Positions 16,502 to 26,250 are shown, numbered from the stretch's first letter. The stretch: DNA of 64,000 bases from Rhodanobacter thiooxydans (GCF_021545845.1 NZ_CP088923.1:2976001-3040000); one strand, 5' to 3'. Program-made: numbers and translations. The notes: a model not told the origin generated them from the letters alone.

Positions 16502-16875
16502 GCGTGGTCGGCGCACTCAGGGGCGGCAGACTCGCCGGCTTCCAGCCTGTCCAGAAAGTCCACCGCGCGGCGCAGGTGGGGGATCACGATCGAGCCGCCC
16601 ACCACCAGGCCCACGCTGAACACCTCGAAGAACTCGTCGCGCTGCACGCCGGCGTCCTTGCACTGGGCCACGTGGTAGCTGATGCAGTCGTCGCAGCGCA
16701 ACACCAGCGAGGCGACCAGCCCCAGCATCTCTTTGGTCTTCACGTCCAGCGCGCCGGCCTTGTAGGTCTGCGTATCCAGTGCGAAGAAGCGCCGCACGAC
16801 CTGGTTGTCCTCGGCCAGGATGCGCTCGTTCATGCGCTGGCGGAACGCGGTGAACTCGGTGAGGCGGTCGCTCAT
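16498..16875 (-). CDS. AhpD-like carboxymuconolactone decarboxylase family protein
   Basis: 125 residues with the CMD fold motif VASLVLRCDDCISYHVAQC: the redox-active C61-x-x-C64 and H68 typical of AhpD-type alkylhydroperoxidases. The start MSDRLTEFTAF at 16875 overlaps the glutaredoxin stop (ATGA), so the two proteins are coupled and probably work in one thiol-redox function. The true decarboxylase activity lacks support here. The last codons lie in the dispersed repeat at 16424-16501, so the tail AAPECADHA may derive from repeat sequence. Confidence 0.88.
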   Translation of the reverse strand: MSDRLTEFTAFRQRMNERILAEDNQVVRRFFALDTQTYKAGALDVKTKEMLGLVASLVLRCDDCISYHVAQCKDAGVQRDEFFEVFSVGLVVGGSIVIPHLRRAVDFLDRLEAGESAAPECADHA

Positions 16876-17135
16876 GCGGCCTGCCCCAGCAGTTCGCCCA
16901 GCCGGCCGCTGCGGTCGGCGGCGACCAGGTCGTCGTAGCCACCCACGTGCTGATCGTTGATGAAGATCTGCGGCACCGTGCGGCGGCCGCCGCTGCGCGC
17001 CAGCATGGCATCGCGCTGTGCCTGATCGACGTCGACGCGCACCTCGGTCCACTCCAGCCCCTTGGACTTGAGCAGGTTCTTGGCCGCTACGCAGTACGGG
17101 CATACCGCGGTGGAATAAACCTCGATCTTCGACAT
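16872..17135 (-). CDS. grxC: Glutaredoxin 3 (GrxC)
   Basis: Glutathione-dependent dithiol reductase of 87 residues with active site C12-P-Y-C15 (STAVCPYC), the TVPQIFIN cis-proline motif and GGYDDL for glutathione binding. The start MSKIEVYST is chosen because it gives the normal length; the frame upstream to 17258 has no glutaredoxin similarity. Coupled to the AhpD-like gene by a four-base overlap. Confidence 0.95.
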   Translation of the reverse strand: MSKIEVYSTAVCPYCVAAKNLLKSKGLEWTEVRVDVDQAQRDAMLARSGGRRTVPQIFINDQHVGGYDDLVAADRSGRLGELLGQAA

Positions 17136-17261
17136 CACGACACTCCGCTGAATGGGGAAAGGCCAACAGAACATGGGGCCGCGCCGCTGCCGGCTCAAGC
17201 GGCCGGGCCATGCTGAACCAATATGGCGAACCACGGTCTCAATGCTATTGTCACTCACCTG

Positions 17262-18884
17262 ATGAGCATGGCACCACGACTACTTGCACCGCGCCTGCTG
17301 ACGGCGCTGATCACTGCCGGGCTGGCCTGCGCCGCCAGCGCCCAGCAGGATGTGCGCCTGCCCGATCTTGGCAGTTCGGCAAACGCGCTGATCTCGCCGC
17401 AGGAAGCGCAGGACTACGGCGCTTCCATGCTGCGGCAGATGCGCGCGCTGGACATGGTGGTGGACGACCCGCTGCTGGACGACTACATCAACGACCTCGG
17501 CTACCGGCTGGTCGCCAGCAGCGAAAAGCCGAAGGAGCATTTCTCGTTCTTCATCGTCAAGGACCCGGAAATCAATGCGTTCGCCGCCCCCGGCGGCTAC
17601 ATCGCGGTGAATGCCGGGCTGATGACGATCACCCGCGACGAGAGCGAGCTGGCCGGCGTGGTCGCGCACGAAATCGGCCACATCACCCAGAACCACCTGC
17701 AGCGTGCATTCGAGGATTCGAAGAAGGACGCGCCGCTGATGGCTCTGGTGCTGCTCGGCGCGATCGCTGCCGGCGCCGGCAGCAAGAGCGGCGACGCACC
17801 GATGGCGGTGCTGGCCGGCGGTCAGGGCCTGATCGCGCAGAAGTCGATCAACTTCACCCGCAAGGACGAGATCGAGGCGGACCGCGTCGGCATCCAGACG
17901 CTGGCCAAGGCCGGTTTCGACCCGAACGCGATGGCCGACTTCTTCCAGCGCATGCAGGACGTCATGAGCGCCGGTGCCGGCGGCGAAGACGTGCCGGCCC
18001 TGCTGCAGACCCACCCGGTGTCCACGATGCGCATCAGCGATGCGAAGTCGCGCGCCGGCGCGCTGGCCGCAGCGCAGAAGCTGCGCCCCGCCGCCACCGT
18101 CATGGACAAGCTGCAGTGGGAGAAAAGCACCGCACCGATCGCCTTCGTGAAGGACCCCGCCTCGCTGTTCCAGCCCTCCGCGCCCGGCCACCTGGACAGT
18201 TACGCCCTGATGCGCGAGCGCGTGCGCGTGCTGGCCGGCGATGCGACCAAGCTAGCCAGCTACTACGGCGCCAACCTGCAGACCCGGCCGGACTTCGACA
18301 TGCCGGCAAACCGCTACGGCTACGCGCTGGCACTCACCCGCAGCGGCCGCGGCGCGGTGGCGGTCGAGCAGTTGCAGCCGCTGCTGCAGGCCCACCCCGA
18401 GAACCTGATCCTCCGGCTGGCGCTGGCCGATGCCCGCCTGCAGGCCGGCCAGCGCGCCGCGGCGCTGGCGGCGTATGCCGGGCTCAACACCCAGTCCCCG
18501 CGCAATCGCGCCATCGCGCTCGCCTACGCCAAGGCGCTCACCACCGGCGGCGACCAGCAGCAGGCCCGCCTCGCCGCCGACCTGCTGCGCCCGCTGCTGG
18601 ACAATGCCAGCGAGCCGGAGATCTACAGCACCTACGCCCGCGCCAGCGACAAGGCCGGCGACAGCGTGCGCGCCGGCGAGGCCTTCGCCGATGCCAGCTA
18701 CTACTCCGGCCGGTCGTACGACGCGATGGAGCAACTCAAGCGGCTGCTCAAGCGCGACGACCTGGACTACTACGCACGCGTGCGCATCCAGGCGCGCATC
18801 GTCGAGCTGACCCCACTGGTGCTGGAACTGCACAAGCGCAAGATCAAGACCGCGGACAGTCCGGGCGACAGTTCCCCGCAATGA
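17262..18884 (+). CDS. bepA: Periplasmic M48 metalloprotease / chaperone BepA-like
   Basis: Quality-control protease for outer membrane proteins and LptD assembly. From the ATG at 17262 the product has 540 residues: a signal peptide ending CAASAQ, an M48 domain with zinc motif HEIGH at 136-140 (the same numbering as E. coli BepA) and the third ligand Glu in DEIEADRVG, then TPR-like helical repeats from about 300 to 520. The frame also opens at 17223, but the HEXXH numbering and the signal peptide support 17262. TATTGT ten bases before the ATG may be a -10 box, implying a very short leader. Confidence 0.92.
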   Translation: MSMAPRLLAPRLLTALITAGLACAASAQQDVRLPDLGSSANALISPQEAQDYGASMLRQMRALDMVVDDPLLDDYINDLGYRLVASSEKPKEHFSFFIVKDPEINAFAAPGGYIAVNAGLMTITRDESELAGVVAHEIGHITQNHLQRAFEDSKKDAPLMALVLLGAIAAGAGSKSGDAPMAVLAGGQGLIAQKSINFTRKDEIEADRVGIQTLAKAGFDPNAMADFFQRMQDVMSAGAGGEDVPALLQTHPVSTMRISDAKSRAGALAAAQKLRPAATVMDKLQWEKSTAPIAFVKDPASLFQPSAPGHLDSYALMRERVRVLAGDATKLASYYGANLQTRPDFDMPANRYGYALALTRSGRGAVAVEQLQPLLQAHPENLILRLALADARLQAGQRAAALAAYAGLNTQSPRNRAIALAYAKALTTGGDQQQARLAADLLRPLLDNASEPEIYSTYARASDKAGDSVRAGEAFADASYYSGRSYDAMEQLKRLLKRDDLDYYARVRIQARIVELTPLVLELHKRKIKTADSPGDSSPQ

Positions 18885-18895
18885 ATGCGTGCCGC

Positions 18896-18931
18896 ATGTC
18901 ATCGACACGTAACATGGATCGGCTGCAATAT
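18896..18931 (+). promoter_or_regulatory. Candidate Pho box and -10 upstream of phoB
   Basis: ATGTCAT (18896-18902), a four-base spacer, then ACGTAAC (18907-18913) resemble the two 7-base PhoB half-sites (CTGTCAT, spacer, CTGTNAC). CAATAT at 18926-18931, 12 bp further on, is placed like the -10 box of PhoB-activated promoters. Matches are partial, about five or six of seven bases per half. Confidence 0.45.
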
Positions 18932-18960
18932 GTCCGTCACAAGCCAAGGCGGACCACGGC

Positions 18961-19650
18961 GTGCACAAACGCATCCTGATCGTTGAAGACGAAACCTCGA
19001 TCCGCGAAATGATCGCCTTCGCCTTGCGCAAGGCCGGCATGGACGCGATCCAGGCAGCCGATGCCCGCGCCGCCCAGCTGGCGCTGGCCGAGCAGGTGCC
19101 CGACCTGATCCTGCTCGACTGGATGCTGCCGGGCACGAGCGGGCTCGAAATGGCCCGGCGCCTGCGCAAGGAAGAGCTCAGCCGCGAGATCCCGATCATC
19201 ATGCTCACCGCCCGCGGCGAGGAAATGGATCGCGTCAACGGCCTCGAAGCCGGTGTCGACGACTATGTGGTGAAACCTTTCTCCACCCGCGAACTGGTCG
19301 CCCGGATCAAGGCCGTGCTGCGGCGCAGCCAGGGTGACGACGGCTCCGGTGTGGTCGAGCTGGGCGGCCTGCGCATCGACGGCCCGGCGCACCGGGTGTT
19401 CGCCGGCGACGAGCCGGTGTCGATCGGCCCCACCGAGTACCGTCTGCTGTATTTTTTCATGACCCACCCCGAGCGCGTCTATTCGCGCACGCAGCTGCTC
19501 GACCACGTCTGGGGCGGCAGCGTGTACGTGGAGGAGCGCACCGTGGACGTGCACATCCGCCGCCTGCGCAAGACGCTGGAGCCGTGGAAGCTGGACGAGC
19601 TGGTGCAGACCGTGCGCGGTACCGGCTACCGCTTCTCGACCAGCACCTGA
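18961..19650 (+). CDS. phoB: Phosphate regulon response regulator PhoB
   Basis: 229 residues from a GTG start. The receiver domain (1-120) has EDE, the phosphoacceptor D53 in [10 protein letters not shown], a Thr in IIMLTAR and Lys in YVVKPF. An OmpR/PhoB winged helix (130-228) has the recognition region [19 protein letters not shown]. Phosphorylated PhoB activates phosphate starvation genes. It is followed by phoR and then ppk1-ppx, which ties polyphosphate turnover to phosphate sensing. A candidate Pho box upstream suggests autoregulation. Confidence 0.96.
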   Translation: MHKRILIVEDETSIREMIAFALRKAGMDAIQAADARAAQLALAEQVPDLILLDWMLPGTSGLEMARRLRKEELSREIPIIMLTARGEEMDRVNGLEAGVDDYVVKPFSTRELVARIKAVLRRSQGDDGSGVVELGGLRIDGPAHRVFAGDEPVSIGPTEYRLLYFFMTHPERVYSRTQLLDHVWGGSVYVEERTVDVHIRRLRKTLEPWKLDELVQTVRGTGYRFSTST

Positions 19651-19687
19651 GCCGGCGGCAAGCTTGCGGCGTGCATCGCTTTTGCCG

Positions 19688-20989
19688 ATGCTGCATGCCT
19701 TTCACACGCCGGTGCGCCGCATGACCTCGCCCCTCTCCTCCCCCTGGAAACTGCCCGCGGCACTCGCCGCGGCGCTGGGTGCCGGTGCCGCGTTCGGCTG
19801 GCTCACCGGCGGGCATGCGGTGGCGGGCATCGCGCTGGTCGCCGTGGCCGAAGTCGTCTTGCTGCTGACCCGAATCCGTCATCAAACGCAGGCCATGATG
19901 ACGGCACCGGCGAATGCCAGCCATCTCCAGTATGACCGTTTCATGACGCGCTCCCGCCGCATCGCCTCTTCCCTGCGCGATCTTCGCAATGCCGCCAGCC
20001 ACTTGCCGGACGCGGTGGTGCTGCTCGACGGGCAGCAGCAGATCCGCTGGTTCAACCACGCCGCCGAGAACCTGCTCGGGCTGCGCCGTCCGCTCGATCG
20101 CGGCGCCTCGCTGCAGCAGCGGCTGGCCGGCTCGGAGCTGGCCGGCTGGCTGCGCGACGGCGCGCACGAGCCGCTCACCGACGCCACCGCGCCCGGCCGC
20201 GCGGACAGCCAGCTCAACGTCAGCCTGCTGCCGTTCGGCGAGCACGAACAGCTGCTGCTGGCACACGACATCAGCCACCAGAACCGGCTCGAACAGGTGC
20301 GCCGCGACTTCGTGGCGAACGTGTCACACGAGTTGCGCACGCCGCTGACGGTGATCCATGGCTACCTCGAACTGCTCGACCCGGAGGACGTGCCCGAGCT
20401 GGCGCCGGTGCTGGACGAAATGCGCACGCAGTCCAAACGCATGGGGCAGATCGTGGAGGATCTGCTGACCCTGTCGCGGCTGGAGACCCAGCACGAAGTG
20501 GTCGACGAGCGCGTGCCGATGGCGGCACTGCTGGCCACCGTGCGCAAGGAAGCCGAGGCGCTCAGCCAGGGTCGCCACCGCATCGTGCTGGAGTCCACCG
20601 CCGAAACGGACCTGCTCGGTTCGCCGAAGGACCTGCACAGCGCGCTGTCGAACCTGGCCAGCAATGCGGTGCGCTATACGCCGGCTGGCGGCAGCATCGC
20701 CATCCGCTGGCAGCGCGTGGCCGACGGCGCGGTGTACTCGGTCAGCGACACCGGCTTCGGCATCCCCGCCTCGCACCTGGCCCGGCTTACCGAACGCTTC
20801 TACCGGGTTTCCTCCAGCCGCTCGCGCGAAAGCGGCGGCACCGGTTTGGGCCTGTCGATCGTCAAGCACGTGCTGAACCTGCACCAAGCGCAGTTGAAGA
20901 TCGAGAGCACGCCGGGCGCCGGTTCCACCTTCTCCTGCCACTTCGGCCCGGCACGGCTGCTGGCTCCCGGCAGCGGCAACGAAAGCTGA
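19688..20989 (+). CDS. phoR: Phosphate regulon sensor histidine kinase PhoR
   Basis: Inner membrane kinase partner of PhoB. Two hydrophobic segments near the N-terminus with almost no periplasmic loop (LPAALAAALGAGAAFGWL and GIALVAVAEVVLLL), a PAS domain (about 95-195), the H box VSHELRTPLTVIHGY, an N box with SNLASNAVRYTP, and G boxes DTGFGIP and GGTGLGLSIVKH. The short loop fits PhoR, which senses through PstSCAB-PhoU rather than by binding phosphate. Start is uncertain: TTG 19664, ATG 19688 and ATG 19721 are all in frame and none has a clear ribosome site. Confidence 0.94.
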   Translation: MLHAFHTPVRRMTSPLSSPWKLPAALAAALGAGAAFGWLTGGHAVAGIALVAVAEVVLLLTRIRHQTQAMMTAPANASHLQYDRFMTRSRRIASSLRDLRNAASHLPDAVVLLDGQQQIRWFNHAAENLLGLRRPLDRGASLQQRLAGSELAGWLRDGAHEPLTDATAPGRADSQLNVSLLPFGEHEQLLLAHDISHQNRLEQVRRDFVANVSHELRTPLTVIHGYLELLDPEDVPELAPVLDEMRTQSKRMGQIVEDLLTLSRLETQHEVVDERVPMAALLATVRKEAEALSQGRHRIVLESTAETDLLGSPKDLHSALSNLASNAVRYTPAGGSIAIRWQRVADGAVYSVSDTGFGIPASHLARLTERFYRVSSSRSRESGGTGLGLSIVKHVLNLHQAQLKIESTPGAGSTFSCHFGPARLLAPGSGNES

Positions 20990-21041
20990 GAGCCGCGGCG
21001 GCGCGGCATGCAATGGCCCGGACCATGCGCCAGAATGCGGC

Positions 21042-23135
21042 ATGGCCCACCCCTCGCCCACCCCGCCCGATGCCACCGACCTGAGCGCCCCCGGCCTGTA
21101 CCTGAGCCGGGAGCTGGCCGCGCTGGAGTTCAATTTCCGCGTGCTGGCGATGGCCAGCGACAGCACCGTGCCGCTGCTGGAGCGATTGCGCTACCTGAGC
21201 ATCGTGGCGAACAACCTCGACGAGTTCTTCGAGGTGCGGGTGGCGATGCTCAAGCACCACCATGCCTACGGCTCGGCCGCGCCGGGGCCCGACGGCATCT
21301 CCTCCGGCGAGCTGCTGGCGCGCATCCGCAGCCGCGTGCTGGACCTGGTCGCCGCACAATACGCCGCCTGGCAGGAGCAGATAAGCCCGCAGCTCGACGC
21401 CGAGCAGATCCACATCCTCACCCGCAAGAGCTGGAGCCCGCGCCAGCACCGCTGGCTGCGCGGTTACTTCGAACACGAGGTGTTGCCGGTGCTGTCGCCG
21501 CTGGGGTTGGACCCGGCGCATCCGTTCCCGCGCATCCTCAACAAGACGCTGAACATCGCGGTGGTGCTGCGCGGCCGCGACGCATTCGGCCACGAAGGCC
21601 ACATGGCGCTGGTGCGCGCCCCGCGCTCGCTGCCGCGGATCATCCGCGTGCCCGCCGAAGTCAGCGGCCCCGGCGAACACTTCGTGTTTCTCGCCGAACT
21701 GCTGCAGGCCTTCGTCGACCTGATGTTCCCTGGCCTCAAGGTGGTCGGCTCGTACCAGTTCCGGGTCACCCGCAACAGCGAGCTGATCGTCGAGGAGGCC
21801 GAGGTGGAGAACCTTGCCCTGGCGCTCAGCGAGGAACTGGTCGGGCGCGGCTACGCGCGGCCGGTGCGCCTGGAAATCGCCAACGATTGCCCGAAGGCGA
21901 TCACCGCGATGCTGACCCACAACTTCGAGCTGGACGACGCCGACGTGTACCGCTGCGACGGCCCGGTCAACATCATCCGCGCCGGCCTGATCTACGACTG
22001 GCTGGACCGGCCGGAGCTGAAGTTCCCGCGCTTCAACCCGCAGCTGCCGCCGGCACTCGAGAGCAGCCGCAACAAGTTCGACGTGATCGGCCAGCACGAC
22101 GTACTGCTGCACCACCCGTACCAGAGCTTCAACGCGGTGATCGACCTGCTGCGCCAGGCCGCCGCCGACCCGCAGGTGCTGGCGATCAAGCAAACGCTGT
22201 ACCGCGCCGGCGAGGACACTCCGCTGGTCGACCTGCTGGTGGAGGCCGCGCGCAACGGCAAGGACGTCACGGTGGTGATCGAGCTGCGCGCGCGCTTCGA
22301 CGAGGAGGCCAACATCCGCCTCGCCACGCGGCTACAGGAAGCCGGCGTGCAGGTGGTCTACGGCGTGGTCGGCTACAAGACCCACGCCAAGATGATGCTG
22401 ATCGTGCGGCGCGAGGGCGAGGCGCTGCGCCGCTACGTGCACCTGTCCACCGGCAACTACCACCAGGCCAACAGCCGCATGTACACCGACATCGGCCTGA
22501 TGACGGCGAACCCCGAGATCGGCGAGGACCTGCACAAGGTGTTCCAGCAGCTGTCCGGGCTGGGCCCGATCATCGAGCTGAAGCGGCTGCTGCACTCACC
22601 GTTCACGCTATATCCCAGCGTGCTGGCGAAGATCGAGCGCGAGACCGCGCACGCGCAGGCCGGCCGCCCCGCGCGCATCGTGGCCAAGCTCAACGCGCTG
22701 AACGAGGCGCGCGTGATCGAGGCGCTGTACCGCGCTTCGCAGGCCGGCGTGGAGATCGACCTGATCGTGCGCGGCGCCTGCACCTTGCGCCCGGGCCTGC
22801 CCGGCGTCTCCGAGCGCATCCGCGTGCGCTCGATCGTGGGGCGCTTCCTCGAACACAGCCGGGTGTACTGGTTCGCCAACGATGGCGACGCCGAGATCTA
22901 CTGCGCCAGCGCCGACTGGATGGAACGCAACCTGATGCGGCGGATCGAGGTGGCGTTCCCGATCCTCGACCCCGAACTGGCCGCGCGCGTGTTCGAGGAA
23001 ACCCTGGCCAACGGGCTGGCCGACAATACCCAGGCCTGGCGGCTCGGCGCCGACGGCCGCTACACCCGCGCCGAACCCGGCGACAACCCGCCGTACAGCG
23101 CACAGCAGGGTCTGCTCGAGCGCTACAACACGTGA
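21042..23135 (+). CDS. ppk1: Polyphosphate kinase 1
   Basis: Reversibly polymerises the terminal phosphate of ATP into polyphosphate. The 697-residue protein has all Ppk1 domains, with LSIVANNLDEFFEVRVAML at the N-terminus, the phosphorylated His in GYKTHAKMML (E. coli H435 equivalent), the second His in FLEHSRVYWFAN, and LSTGNYH. CAGAAT ends five bases before the ATG, which may give a leaderless message. It lies between phoR and ppx on one strand, forming a phosphate-sensing and polyphosphate block. Confidence 0.97.
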   Translation: MAHPSPTPPDATDLSAPGLYLSRELAALEFNFRVLAMASDSTVPLLERLRYLSIVANNLDEFFEVRVAMLKHHHAYGSAAPGPDGISSGELLARIRSRVLDLVAAQYAAWQEQISPQLDAEQIHILTRKSWSPRQHRWLRGYFEHEVLPVLSPLGLDPAHPFPRILNKTLNIAVVLRGRDAFGHEGHMALVRAPRSLPRIIRVPAEVSGPGEHFVFLAELLQAFVDLMFPGLKVVGSYQFRVTRNSELIVEEAEVENLALALSEELVGRGYARPVRLEIANDCPKAITAMLTHNFELDDADVYRCDGPVNIIRAGLIYDWLDRPELKFPRFNPQLPPALESSRNKFDVIGQHDVLLHHPYQSFNAVIDLLRQAAADPQVLAIKQTLYRAGEDTPLVDLLVEAARNGKDVTVVIELRARFDEEANIRLATRLQEAGVQVVYGVVGYKTHAKMMLIVRREGEALRRYVHLSTGNYHQANSRMYTDIGLMTANPEIGEDLHKVFQQLSGLGPIIELKRLLHSPFTLYPSVLAKIERETAHAQAGRPARIVAKLNALNEARVIEALYRASQAGVEIDLIVRGACTLRPGLPGVSERIRVRSIVGRFLEHSRVYWFANDGDAEIYCASADWMERNLMRRIEVAFPILDPELAARVFEETLANGLADNTQAWRLGADGRYTRAEPGDNPPYSAQQGLLERYNT

Positions 23136-23216
23136 ACCCTTGCGCATGAAGCAGCGTTTCGCCCATTCCATGCGTGCATGCGAGAATCCGAGCTTTACCG
23201 TCGCCGGAGCCCGGGC

Positions 23217-24734
23217 GTGAGTCCAGCCGAACAGACACCGATCCGCGACGGCGAACTGCTCGCCGCGGTGGACATGGGCTCGAACAGCTTCCACCTGGTG
23301 GTGGCGCGCATGGAACATGGCGAGCCGCGCGTGATCGACCGCCTGCGCGACACCGTACGCATGGCCGCCGGCCTGCGCGCCGACGGCACCCTGGATGCCG
23401 AACGGCGCGCCCGCGCGTTGGCCTGCCTGGCCCGTTTCGGCCAGCGCATCGCCGGCCTGCCGTCGATGCGGGTGCGTGCGGTGGCCACCAACACGGTGCG
23501 CCGGCTGGCCTCGCCGCAGACCTTCCTGACCGCCGCCGAGGCGGCGCTGGGCCATCCGATCGAGGTGGTCTCCGGGCGCGAGGAAGGACGCCTGATCTTC
23601 CTCGGCGCCGCCCACGACCTGCCCGCCTCGCGCGAGCCGCGTCTCGTCATCGACGTCGGCGGCGGCAGCACCGAGTTCATCATCGGCCGCGGGCTGGCGC
23701 CGCTGCACACCGAAAGCGTGCAGGCCGGCTGCATCGCCTCGACGCTGCGCTTCTTCCCCGGCGGCAAGCTCACCCGCAAGCGCTGGCAACGCGCGCGCAG
23801 CGAGATCGGCGTGCTGCTGCAGCAGTTCGCCGAGGACTACCGCGAATCGGGTTGGCAGGACGTCTATGGTTCCTCCGGCACCGCCAAGTCGATCGGCGCG
23901 GTGGTGCAGGCGATGAAGTTCTCCGACGACGGCATCACCCCGACCTCGCTCGCCGCGCTGGCCGATGCACTGGTCGCGCAGGGCCAGATCGGCACGCTCA
24001 AGCTGCCGGGCCTGGTCGAGGAGCGCGCGCCGGTGATCGCCGGCGGCGTGGTGATTTTCGAGGCGGCCTTCGCCGCGCTCGGCATCGAACGATTGCGCGT
24101 ATGCGAAAGCTCGATGCGCGAAGGCCTGCTGTGGGACCTGCTCGGCCGTGCCGGCGGCAGTGACCCGCGCACCGCCAGTATCGACGCACTGGCCACCCGC
24201 TACGGCGTCGACCGCGCCCAGGCACGGCGGGTCGAGTCGACCGCGCTGATGCTGTTCGACCAGGTCGCGCGCGCCTGGAAGCTGGACGCCGACGCCCGCG
24301 AGTGGCTGTCGTGGGCGTCGCGCGTGCACGAGATCGGCCTGGCCATCGCGCACAGCCAGCACCACCACCACGGCGCGTACATCCTGCGCCACGCCGATCT
24401 GGCCGGCTTCTCGCGGCAGGAGCAGCAGCTGCTGGCGGCGGTAGTGGAGATGCACCGGCGCAAGCCGGACAAGGCGGCGGCCGCTGCGCTGCCGCAGCGC
24501 TACCGCCAGCTGGCCCGCTACACCACCGCGCTGCTGCGCCTGGCGGTGCTGTTCCGCCGCGCGCGCCGCGCCGAATCGCTGCCGCAGATGAAGCTCGCCG
24601 CCACCAGCAAGTCGCTGCGGCTGACCCTGCCGCTGGCCTGGTTCGAGCAGCACCCGCTCAGCGAAGCCGACCTGCAGCAGGAACAGGCGCCGATGGCCGA
24701 TCTCGGCATCAAGCTGGACATCTCCAGCAGCTGA
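23217..24734 (+). CDS. ppx: Exopolyphosphatase (Ppx/GppA family)
   Basis: Releases phosphate from polyphosphate ends and may hydrolyse pppGpp. Actin-like fold with AAVDMGSNSFHLVVAR (phosphate 1 loop), VIDVGGGSTEFIIG (phosphate 2 loop), YGSSGTAKS, and a C-terminal HD-like domain with RVHEIGLAIAHSQHHHHGAYIL. GTG at 23217 is preferred because GGAG lies seven bases before it, giving 505 residues; an ATG at 23178 is also in frame. It opposes ppk1 enzymatically, so the pair sets polyphosphate level. The intergenic gap to ppk1 is about 80 bp. Confidence 0.94.
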   Translation: MSPAEQTPIRDGELLAAVDMGSNSFHLVVARMEHGEPRVIDRLRDTVRMAAGLRADGTLDAERRARALACLARFGQRIAGLPSMRVRAVATNTVRRLASPQTFLTAAEAALGHPIEVVSGREEGRLIFLGAAHDLPASREPRLVIDVGGGSTEFIIGRGLAPLHTESVQAGCIASTLRFFPGGKLTRKRWQRARSEIGVLLQQFAEDYRESGWQDVYGSSGTAKSIGAVVQAMKFSDDGITPTSLAALADALVAQGQIGTLKLPGLVEERAPVIAGGVVIFEAAFAALGIERLRVCESSMREGLLWDLLGRAGGSDPRTASIDALATRYGVDRAQARRVESTALMLFDQVARAWKLDADAREWLSWASRVHEIGLAIAHSQHHHHGAYILRHADLAGFSRQEQQLLAAVVEMHRRKPDKAAAAALPQRYRQLARYTTALLRLAVLFRRARRAESLPQMKLAATSKSLRLTLPLAWFEQHPLSEADLQQEQAPMADLGIKLDISSS

Positions 24735-24797
24735 TCGCGCCGACAAACCCGCTTCAGCTGCGGCCGCGTATCATGTCCGGACGCCCAGACCATTCCG

Positions 24798-25514
24798 ATG
24801 CCCATGTCGAAATTCCTGCTCGCCACGCTGCTGCTGATCCTGTCGCCAACGCTGGCAGCGCAAGCCGCCAAACCGGCGCCGGCCGCCACCGCCGCCACGC
24901 CATCGCCGCAGGTCATGCTGCGCACCTCACAGGGTGACATCACGCTGGAGCTGTACCCGGACAAGGCGCCCAAGAGCGTGGCCAATTTCCTGCAGTACGT
25001 GCGCGACGGTTTCTACGATGGCACCGTGCTGCACCGTGCCATCCCCGGTTATCTGGTGCAGGGTGGTCTGTACACCCGCGACCTGCAGCCCAAGCGCACG
25101 CGCTCGGCGGTTGCCAACGAGGCGGACAACGGCCTGTCCAACCTGCGCGGCACGGTGGCCGTCGCCCGCGGCGCCGACCCGAACTCCGGCACCGCGCAAT
25201 TCTTCTTCAACCTGGTCGACAACCGCCGGCTGGATTTCGTCGGCACCCAGAGCGGGCTGACCTGGGGCTATACCGTATTCGGCAAGGTCATCAAGGGCAT
25301 GGACGTGGTCGACAAGATCGCTGCCCTGCCCACCCGCCCGCTCGGCCCGTTCGCCGGCGACGTGCCGAACCCGCTGGTGCTGATCAAGAGCGCCCAGGTG
25401 GTCGGTGAGGAAGCCCCGCCCGCCACGGCCACGGCGGCACCGGCCGCCGCAGCAAGCATCGCCCCTGCGCCCAAACCGCGCAGGAAAGCCGCCAAGCCCA
25501 CCGGCAAGGGCTGA
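24798..25514 (+). CDS. Periplasmic cyclophilin-type peptidyl-prolyl isomerase
   Basis: 238 residues: signal peptide (MSKFLLATLLLILSPTLAAQAA), a low-complexity Ala/Pro linker, a cyclophilin domain (about 38-195) with LELYPDKAPKSVANFLQYV, FYDGTVLHRAIPGYLVQGG, FFFNLVDNRRLDF and GYTVFGKV, then an Ala/Pro/Lys-rich tail. The catalytic Arg of HR is kept. Some loop residues of classical PpiA differ, including the usual Trp replaced in a shorter loop, as in other bacterial cyclophilins. TATCAT 23 bases before the start may be a -10 box. First gene of a run with lpxH and a methyltransferase. Confidence 0.92.
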   Translation: MPMSKFLLATLLLILSPTLAAQAAKPAPAATAATPSPQVMLRTSQGDITLELYPDKAPKSVANFLQYVRDGFYDGTVLHRAIPGYLVQGGLYTRDLQPKRTRSAVANEADNGLSNLRGTVAVARGADPNSGTAQFFFNLVDNRRLDFVGTQSGLTWGYTVFGKVIKGMDVVDKIAALPTRPLGPFAGDVPNPLVLIKSAQVVGEEAPPATATAAPAAAASIAPAPKPRRKAAKPTGKG

Positions 25515-25521
25515 CGACGCG

Positions 25522-26250
25522 ATGGCCACCCTGTTCATCGCCGACCTGCATCTGGACCCCGGTCGCCCACAGATCACCGGACTGTTCGAGCGCTATCTCA
25601 CCGGCGACGAAGTGCGCCACGCCGATGCGCTGTACATCCTCGGCGACCTGGTCGAGGCCTGGGTCGGCGACGACGACGACGCCGAGCTGCCGCTGCGCAT
25701 CGCCGCCGCCACCCGCGCCGTGCGCGACGCTGGGGTGCCGGTGTACTTCATGGTCGGCAACCGCGATTTCCTGCTCGGCCCGGCGTTCGCCGAACGCGCC
25801 GGCCTGAGCCTGCTCGACGACGGCACCGCGCACGACATCCAGGGTCAGCGCACCCTGCTGATGCACGGCGACCTGCTTTGCACCGACGACCTCGCCTACC
25901 AGGCGGTACGCCGGCAGGTACGCACGCCCGAGTGGCAGGCACAGATCCTGGCGATGCCGCTGCAGGCGCGCCGCGCGTTCGCCGCCAAGGCGCGCGAGGA
26001 CAGCAAGGCGTACACCGGCAGCACCATCGAAAGCATCATGGACGTCAACACGCAGGCCGTGGCCGAGGCTATGCGCAAGGCGGGCGTGACCCGACTGATC
26101 CACGGCCACACGCACCGGCCCGCCGTGCACGACTTCCGGCTCGACGGCGCACCGGCGCAACGGATCGTGCTGGGCGACTGGTACGAGCACGGCTCGGTGC
26201 TGCGGGTGGATGCGACCGGGGTCGAACTGCGCGGACTGGCGGTGACATGA
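25522..26250 (+). CDS. lpxH: UDP-2,3-diacylglucosamine pyrophosphatase LpxH
   Basis: Calcineurin-like metallophosphatase making lipid X in lipid A synthesis, at the inner membrane surface. 242 residues with the metal motifs ADLHLD, GDLVEAWVGDDD, VGNRDFLLG, LMHGDLLCTDD and IHGHTHRPAVHD. The ATG at 25522 starts seven bases after the cyclophilin stop; the open frame further upstream is out of phase with the cyclophilin. ppi-lpxH adjacency is common in gammaproteobacteria. Confidence 0.96.
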   Translation: MATLFIADLHLDPGRPQITGLFERYLTGDEVRHADALYILGDLVEAWVGDDDDAELPLRIAAATRAVRDAGVPVYFMVGNRDFLLGPAFAERAGLSLLDDGTAHDIQGQRTLLMHGDLLCTDDLAYQAVRRQVRTPEWQAQILAMPLQARRAFAAKAREDSKAYTGSTIESIMDVNTQAVAEAMRKAGVTRLIHGHTHRPAVHDFRLDGAPAQRIVLGDWYEHGSVLRVDATGVELRGLAVT

